From: Hypericum androsaemum
Taxonomy: Eukaryota > Streptophyta > Magnoliopsida > Malpighiales > Hypericaceae
Reading direction: 5' to 3'
NCBI GenBank assembly: GCA_963995505.1
Contig: OZ023188.1
Coordinates: forward strand, 17,745,912-17,809,911
Length of the DNA: 64,000 nucleotides
Shown here: positions 57,508-64,000 of the stretch, piece by piece
Layout of the letters: each line of letters starts with the position of its first letter
Position numbering within the stretch: the first letter of the stretch is position 1
Made by a program: the position numbers and the translations under genes
Notes under the pieces: generated by a model
Told to the model about the DNA's origin: nothing
Seen by the model: the letters and a program-made list of their open reading frames with translations, nothing else
Databases searched by the model: none

Positions 57508-60500
57508 CTATGAAGGGTGGTGGCTCTTTGACTTCCGCAGAACTTCCTTGAGAACTACAGCGATCCTCTGGGCCATGTGATGCTCCAGAAACCTTTCTCT
57601 GACTCTTTCGTAGCCTCTCTTCCCCATCGTTATCCTCCTCTCTACATGAGTTGCGAGTTTGACAATGTTTTTGGCCAGAGGAGTAACCCCTTCTTTTCCA
57701 GCTGAATGCAGAAGGCCTGTAGTCCCATTAACAACGATTTCTGTTGTGCCTCCAGCTGCTGTACCCTAGTATCGGGGTTTCGCGGATAGACAATTACAAC
57801 CAATATCAAAGACTTGTAACAGTAACAATAGCTATGCAGATGAACCGAAGTCGATCGCAGCAAGAATAAGATCACAAGCCTCACCAGAACAGGCAACTGA
57901 AAGGCCATGGCTTCAATAGTTATCCTCCCAAAGCATTCTCCTCGTGCCTAAATGAGGAGACGCACAAATTAGCGATTTTTCAGGAAATGCCAACTGCAAT
58001 TTTATTGTGCAGTATCTGAAGGCAGTTAGCAAATATGAAAAACCCAAGAGCATGTGAGATGAAAACGAATAAGGCACACCGAGAGAGTACCTGTGAATTC
58101 TGAACCAGAACATCAATTGCAGCAAGATATGGAGCAACTGTCCGAGTTTTATTCACAAAGTGGACGCGATCTTGAATCCTCTTCTCGATCACGTAATTGC
58201 GCAATTCTGTCTCGAACTTGGTCTGGGCACCCATATCACTTCCAACCACCACAGCATGCATCGAAGGCACCTGAAGCTTCTTCTCTTTGATCAGTTGCAA
58301 GCTCTCATAGAAAGCATGCAAGAACAAATCCTGGCCTTTCCCGCGAGAAACGCCTGGAAACAGAAGAAATATAGCAACCTATTAAATCAGCAAGACACTT
58401 CCACATCTTCCTACTTACACCAGTTTTTAAACTCAGTAATCAATAGATAGGCATGAGCAGTGTTGTAAAGAAAGTTATAAATCCTACTGTTGATTATAGC
58501 AAAGAGAATATCCTCATCTCGCACTCCAAGAGATTCTCGAATATGTTCCCTTAAAACTCTTCTTGCGACGCTATCTTCAGCAACTTCCATGAGTTCCTTG
58601 CTATTTCCAAGGTGAACAACATAAGTTTGGGGCATGTTAATCCTGCCAAGTCAAAAAGACATCAGTTACTAACTTGGTATAGATGAGACCACAACCAAAT
58701 GATGAAAACACAAAACTTAACCAATACAGGAAGCATCACAAATGCCGCATAGTTTTGAAACAAAATGCACTATAGCAATCTCGGGTATGCCAAAGAGCAT
58801 GTAGCCTAGCGGCACAAGGCGTTGTAAATTTCAAGGAGGTCCAAGGTTCAAGCCTTGGCGTGGTGTAAAAATTTACCTTTCAAAAAAAAAAAGGCAACCT
58901 CGGTTATAAAAAGAGCAACTTCATCTGGAAATAAACTAAAATGACAAATCAAAATCAATCACAAGGCTTTGTAAACAACATAAAAAAACAGAACACAGCC
59001 CACAAAGAGAAGCAGAAAACAACCACCTCCTTCGGATCAACATACAAAAGAAAACATCAAATGCGGTCATCATACAGCATACCTCTGCTCCTAGACACTG
59101 AAAGTGTAATTTCAAGCAATTATATTTTGATTGGATAGAGAAATATTTTTTTCACGTGCCACAACAAGAAATATACGCAGGGGATGTCCATGCAGGAGTT
59201 CATGTTACATTTTATAGCATCTTTTTAAGCAGAGCACAAAAAATGAACTTATGTCAATGGTGAAAATAACTTTTTTTCTGCCTCATGTATCCTTCAGCCA
59301 CATAAAGAAGTTATAATGTTCTGGCCCAAATTTTATCATCCACTTGAAATAAACATATGCTACTTTCTGAAGCATGTTTCTCATAAGAAATTCAATGTGT
59401 ATCATCCAGAGAAAACATGTGGATATGTTGCCAGTTGTGAGTTGTAGAAAGTAGCACAACAAGCGCTTACGTAGAGAACACAGCATTACCTCAGCCGTTC
59501 TTGAGTCCTATTCTTCCAGTAATCTGCTGTCACGTGCGAATCAATCATGGCACCGGCAACTAAAGGAAGATGCTTTACATAATCTAATTTAAAGTAGTGT
59601 CCACGCATTTCATGAATCCACCACAGCACTTTAGGGAGAATCTCAGGCACATGTTCCTTGAGAACTGGATCCAACCACTTCCCAGCAACTGCGGTATTTA
59701 AGACAACAAGATCGGCTTTAAGGGCTCCATTAATTGCTTCTTGACCCTTGGCTGGAAGAACCTATATAAGTGGACAAATAGATGACCAAAAGCTTCCCAA
59801 GGATGACATGTATCAAGTGACATTATGTTTCAAACCCGGTCTATAATCAATCAGTTGAATTGAACAGCATCCGTAGGAAATATGCATGGCTTCATAACAA
59901 TATCAGCATAAAAGACAATGACTCAGAGCATAAGCAAAGACCTATAGTATATTAAAAATAACTAACATAATGTGGAATCAATGATCACCTGCACGCCACG
60001 GACCAACATCTTAAGCTCCAAACTATAAATCACCTCCTCAGTTCCTGGTGGTTTCTGGATGGTTATCCAAAAAACTTCAGCACCAACTCCTCTCAAAAGA
60101 AATGCTAGCTCCATCAGTAATAATGGTCCACCTGCAGAAGCCGATTTATGCACATGTTTTAACAGTAACTTTAAGACATGAAAGTGCATGAAAGGGGAAG
60201 GGAATCAACAGAAGCATTGGAAGAATGCAGCAACGAGATAGAAAATGAATGTTTGTCATCTGGCAGGTGACAATTCAGATAACATCTTCCGTACAGCAAA
60301 TTCTATAATAGAACAGATCCTCTATTAGCTTCAAAATCCTCCAATCACCACGTATTCTTGCCTTGTCCTTACTCGATACTATCCTGATATTAGAACCAGC
60401 CGCTTGTGAACTTGATTCCCATTAAATTGAAATGACAACAAAAAGGAAACAACTGCTGGTGCACTGACAATGTCTCCCAATAACTGCAGATATCATTCCA

Positions 60501-61304
60501 TCAACCCGAACTCCACGTATCACAGCATCTTATCAACCTCATACAAGCACTACATTTTGCTTTAGATGAAAACTAGATTCTCCCCCGAACTCCACGTATC
60601 GCAGCATCCTATCAACCTCGCACAAGCACTGCATTTTTCTTTAGATAAATCGAGCACAACAGTTTTCACGTGCAACAATCAAACAAGCGAGGCAGGCTCC
60701 ACGTTCCAACTTTTCTTCCCCTGCAGACCAAAACTAAATCCAGCGGCAGAAAACCTGCGTCGGAAGTGCCGCTAACGGGATCTACTGCCCCAAATAACAA
60801 TCTCCCCGCCACGATGACTAACAATTAACTAAATAGGACAACTTAACCACCGAAAATCCACCTCCAGATTCACTCAATTCCTAGCATCGGCACAAAAAGC
60901 GAGTGCTACTTGCTCACTTTCCCATTCTCTAACGAAGTTACTAGCCAAAACCTAAACTAATACTCTCAGCTAACGATCAGATAAAAGAGAGAAACAAGTA
61001 CAGTACCGGAAAGAGAGAGCTCGTGCGAGACCAGGAGCACGCGCTTGGACTTCATAAAGCTGAGAGGACTCGACGCCAACCGCCCCGCCCTAGCCGACGG
61101 AGCATCCACGGCAGCCGAGTCGCCGCCGCGGTCGTTCCGGACCGCAACCTTATCGGCGGGCTCGTAATGGAGATCGCAAGTATCGAAGGCCGCCTTAATA
61201 AAGAAAGCGATCGCCGTCGATATCGAGAGCATCACGAGTAGGGAAAGTATCCACCGCTTCTGCAAAGGGGCCCACCCGGACACGGAAGAGTGCAGCTTCG
61301 CCAT
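57508..61304 (-). CDS. GT4-type glycosyltransferase, type II membrane protein
   Basis: Seven exons, 61304-61007, 60131-59989, 59761-59490, 58642-58488, 58353-58091, 57947-57885 and 57765-57508, sum to 1452 nt (483 residues plus stop). A short N-terminal cytosolic segment is followed by one membrane span (WILSLLVMLSISTAIAFFI, about 18-36), as in Golgi enzymes. Then VLLVSHELSLSGGPLLLMEL, the Rossmann start of GT-B enzymes; GVGAEVFWITIQKPPG; WWIHEMRGHYF; VVVGSDMGAQTKFE; and the sugar-nucleotide site ARGECFGRITIEAMAF followed by GTAAGGTTEIVVNGTTGLLH, where E-x7-E marks GT4 family retaining transferases. Similar to Arabidopsis At1g75420/At1g19710 (from memory). Donor, acceptor and product unknown. 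Confidence 0.9.
58785..58892 (+). mobile_element. tRNA-derived SINE in a GT4 intron
   Basis: Has a pol III A box TAGCCTAGCGG (58802-58812) and B box GGTTCAAGCCT (58845-58855), then TGGTGTAAAAATTTACCTTTC and a poly-A run. It lies in intron 3 of the glycosyltransferase, in the opposite orientation. Its 3' end also occurs near 7460-7505 and 46365-46400, so it is a family. Target duplication not resolved. Confidence 0.65.
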
Positions 61305-61486
61305 TCAACGAATCTTCCCTCCGTTGTCCGTTAATTTTAAACGCTATCAGGTTTAACGACGGGGAGGAGGTGGCATCTTAACGGAGGGGGTGGTTGCTGT
61401 ACTTTTGGCTGCGCCTCGTCCGACACTTGTAATTATGAGGTTTGTTAGTTCAATTCAGTGAGGGTGTGCCGTGTGTGTTTTTTTTT
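61305..61486. promoter_or_regulatory. Upstream region of the GT4 gene
   Basis: Only about 180 bp separate the start codon from the next transposon. No TATA box or repeated motif stands out. Confidence 0.35.
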
Positions 61487-62377
61487 GGGAATTACTCTCA
61501 AGTCCCTCGAGTTTGCTTAAATATACTCAAAAGTTCTTCCTATTCACAAAATACATTCATACGTCTCTCTAGTTTGCTTTTATTATACTTTCGGGTCCCT
61601 AAATGAGTTTTTTTCTTTTTTGTCATTGAAATGACAAAAATACCCTTGCTCCGGTCAACTTAGATCTCTGATCATCTTCTCCGGTCATCTTTCCGGCGGA
61701 CACCATCTTCTCCGGCAAAAAAAAATCCAAAAAAATTAAAACTCACGAACCCGGGAGCCCCGCAGTCCCTCGACTCCGAGTCCCTCGCTCTCTTCCTCAT
61801 GCTCCAAGAGCCCCGCGCGTAGGATGGGATCGTCGCCAAGTTCAAGCCGCCGTGGCCGCTCGAGCACCTCCTCGGTGTCGCCGCCGCGCTCATCCCAACC
61901 TGGCGCGTGGTTCAGACGCGCGGGTCGATCCCGGAGGTCTCATTCAAGAAGGAGCACAAACGGAAGATGACCGGGCCGAGGGCGAGGGCAGCGATCACGA
62001 AGGTCTCATTCCCGGTGGTTCCGACGCATGGGTCGATCTCAGAGTTCTCGTTCCGACACCGCGGGTCAATTCCGGGAGGTTCGAGGAGGTGGAGGGGCCG
62101 ATGCTGATCGTCCACGGTGAAGAGGACGTTGTGGGTCGATCTTAGAGTTCTCGTTCCGACGCCGCGGGTCGATCCGGCGTTGGACAGGAAGGAGATGATT
62201 TTTTTTGTTCTAAAAGTATTTTGGTAATTTTATTGACAAAAATAAAAAAATAAATGCTAACGTGCGCCAGGGATCCGAAAGTATAATAAAAGTAAACTAT
62301 ATGGACAACAAGATCATTTTTCAAACAGGGAGAACTTTTGAGTATATTCATTCGAAAGACTTAAGAGTAATTTTCCC
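61487..62377. mobile_element. Pack-MULE-like element carrying a hydrolase fragment
   Basis: The ends GGGAATTACTCTCAAGTC and GACTTAAGAGTAATTTTCCC are inverted, and the arms continue for about 150 bp (TTTATTATACTTTCGGGTCC / GGATCCGAAAGTATAATAAA). Flanks are T-rich, so the 9-bp duplication is not decisive. The GC-rich interior holds part of a host hydrolase gene and no transposase. Confidence 0.7.
61771..62145 (+). pseudogene. Captured alpha/beta-hydrolase (monoacylglycerol lipase type) fragment
   Basis: The plus strand reads ESLALFLMLQEPRA, a stop, then KFKPPWPLEHLLGVAAALIP, TWRVVQTRGSIPEVSFKKEH and, one frame over, GRFEEVEGPMLIVHGEEDVV. These are consecutive blocks of plant monoacylglycerol-lipase/caffeoylshikimate-esterase-like proteins: the KPPWPLE, P-T-RGSIPEVSFK and PMLIVHG-DDVV motifs, the last including the acid of the triad. 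The sequence has an in-frame TAG near 61823 and a frameshift near 62050. The segment with the nucleophile G-x-S-x-G is not intact. Non-functional as an enzyme. Confidence 0.75.
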
Positions 62378-62434
62378 TTTTTTTACCATTTTTTGGACGC
62401 CCAAGAGAAGTGAGGTGGAGTGGATCCAGGATCC

Positions 62435-62590
62435 TTTTTTTGGCAAATTACTCTCACACCCATGATGTTTAATAGTATTGTCGCTCGAGTCCTCTTTTTT
62501 GAAAAATAATTTTTTCGTTCTTTTTTATTATAATCTCGGGTCTCTGTTGCTGGAATATGTAATTTTCTCTTAAAAATTCCCACTTGTAAA
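62435..62590. repeat. Second terminal repeat of the same Mutator-like family
   Basis: GGCAAATTACTCTCACACCC and TATTATAATCTCGGGTCTCT repeat the arm sequence of the adjacent element and of 54955. It has only one arm, so it is a partial element or a nested end. Confidence 0.5.
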
Positions 62591-63124
62591 GACACAAATG
62601 TCCATCTCACTTAAAAATAAAATATTCATCTTTCCTTCTCCTTTCACCTTCTCCTATTTTGGAAAGAATAAATATTATAGCACTGTAAATTTTGATGATG
62701 TGAAAATAGAAATCTAAATTGACCAAAAAATTTAATGTGCCAGCGACTTCGATCAAAGAGTAAAGAAATTATTTTATTTGAATACCAATAGTATATGTTG
62801 GTTAAAAGAATACACTAATACAATTGCATGACTTTAAGAGATGTTCTCCTACAAACTCCCACTTGTAAGGACACAAATGTCCATCCCACTTAAAAAACAA
62901 AATATTCATCTTTTCTTGTCCTTTCATCTTCTCCTATTTTGGAAAGAATAAACATTATAGCACTGTAAATTATGACGATGTGAAAATAGAAATCTAAATT
63001 GACCAAAAAATTTAATGTGCCAGCGACTTCGATCAACGACTAAAGAAATTATTTTATTTGAATACCAATAGTATATGTTGGTTAAAGGAATACACTGATA
63101 CAATTGCATGACTTTACGAGATGT
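62579..63124. repeat. Tandem duplication, period about 281 bp
   Basis: CCACTTGTAAAGACACAAAT (62580) and CCACTTGTAAGGACACAAAT (62861) begin two adjacent copies that stay aligned through GACTTTAAGAGATGTT (62831) and GACTTTACGAGATGTT (63111). They are a few percent diverged and AT-rich, with no gene. Confidence 0.85.
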
Positions 63125-63559
63125 TCATTTTAGCCATGCTAATCCTAATTAATTGCTAAGTTAGTAAGTTGATAAATAGTCAGAGGGGAGGTGACCCGCA
63201 GCTGTGTTGATGTTGCCTCTGTTGTTTTAACTTTTTTTATATAAAAAATTTGCGGTTGAGGACTGTCAGGTACTACCACGTGGCTGCCTGGAGGATACGG
63301 GTTACCTTCGGTTTAAATTTTAAAAAATATATAATTCCATGTTGCGCCACAATCATGAGCATGGATTGGGTACAGGAAGCCTAATCCTGTACCAAACAGA
63401 ATAGGGGTAAAATAGTCCAAAAAGGAAAAAAGGTGACGCGTCAGAGAGCTAACACGCGTGATGGTAGGGGCTGATGCGCGTGGGAGCGCGTGCCTGAAGC
63501 CTCCACTTTTAATTTATATTATTTAATTAATTATAAGTTTTATTAATATTAATTCTATG
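63125..63559. other. Unassigned intergenic DNA
   Basis: No coding or repeat structure recognised. A GC-richer patch at 63430-63505 (GACGCGTCAGAGAG, ACACGCGTGATGG) stands out. Confidence 0.4.
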
Positions 63560-63970
63560 CTTTTTTATCATAACCGACATGCCATTTGGTCATTAACGAG
63601 TATGCCTTTTTATTGTAACTGGACATACCATTTTATCGTACTCCACTCTGCCATTTCGTCATAACCGGACATGCTATTTAATTACAACCGAGCATGCCAT
63701 TTATCGTACATAGTCTGCCATTTGGTCATTACTGAGCATACATTTTTATTGTTATTGGATATATCATTTTATCGTATCCGGCTCTGCCATTTGATTGTAA
63801 CTGGGCATGCCATTTTATCGTAACATGGCCTGCCATTTGGTCATAACCGAGCATGCCATTTTACCATAATCGGGTCTGCCGTTTGAACATAACCTAGCCT
63901 GTCATTTGAACGTAACTGGACATGCCATTTGATCATCACCGGGACTGCCATTTGGTCATTGTCGTGTATA
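63560..63970. repeat. Degenerate minisatellite, period about 23 bp
   Basis: About 17 imperfect copies of CATAACCGAGCATGCCATTTGGT, each with CATGCCATTT or CTGCCATTT and a TAAC[CT]G core. Units range over 22-24 bp and are 10-30% diverged. The array runs close to the window edge and may continue beyond it. Confidence 0.8.
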
Positions 63971-64000
63971 TCACATTGGACATACATCACAAACAAAAAA

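Noticed and set aside
63560..63970. CRISPR-like array
   Set aside because: Plant nuclear context, units are contiguous and degenerate with no unique spacers; it is a minisatellite.

Overview
The window is nuclear DNA from a flowering plant, most likely a core eudicot. Evidence: GT-AG introns, AT-rich spacers, plant-specific families (OM66/ASD-type AAA-ATPases, a YSK dehydrin, a PLS-type PPR protein), and a dense load of plant transposons. I cannot name the species.

Positions 1-52.3 kb are a tandem segmental-duplication array. The repeating unit, left to right, is a UBE3D-like gene remnant (+), an AAA-ATPase gene (-), about 2.5 kb of AAA upstream DNA, and the 3' end of PWP1 (-). Four AAA copies are present: copy 1 (13-1903, frameshifted), copy 2 (5106-6995, intact, 502 codons), copy 3 (18853-20621, early stop, 470 codons) and copy 4 (43973-45901, intact, 500 codons). 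The only complete PWP1 (48668-52259, 16 exons, 499 codons) closes the array; two truncated copies lie at 13377-17700 and 40766-41455. Three UBE3D-like remnants precede AAA2, AAA3 and AAA4.

Because the units are paralogous, each insertion can be read against an empty copy in the same window. The insertions found this way are a 1.5-kb solo LTR (TSD aaagt), several Mutator-like elements with 9-bp TSDs (one nested in another), a probable hAT element, LINE 3' ends, a Copia relic, and a decayed Tat-lineage Ty3/Gypsy element of about 15 kb with an antisense plant-mobile-domain gene. A 3.2-kb LTR retrotransposon (13750-16973, TSD aaatt, tRNA-Met primer site) carries host-derived sequence, most clearly an intronless piece of DXR, plus ankyrin-repeat and UBA-like segments. 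It is the most unusual object here.

Positions 52.3-61.3 kb are ordinary single-copy genes: a dehydrin with an upstream ABRE, an intronless PPR gene divergent from a small conserved gene across 221 bp, and a seven-exon GT4-type glycosyltransferase. The last 2.7 kb hold a Pack-MULE-like element carrying a broken alpha/beta-hydrolase (monoacylglycerol-lipase type) fragment, a 281-bp tandem duplication, and a degenerate minisatellite of about 23 bp that runs to the window edge.

Family assignments come from recalled motifs, not database searches. Exon boundaries were read from splice sites and checked for frame closure. Ages and mechanisms are inference.
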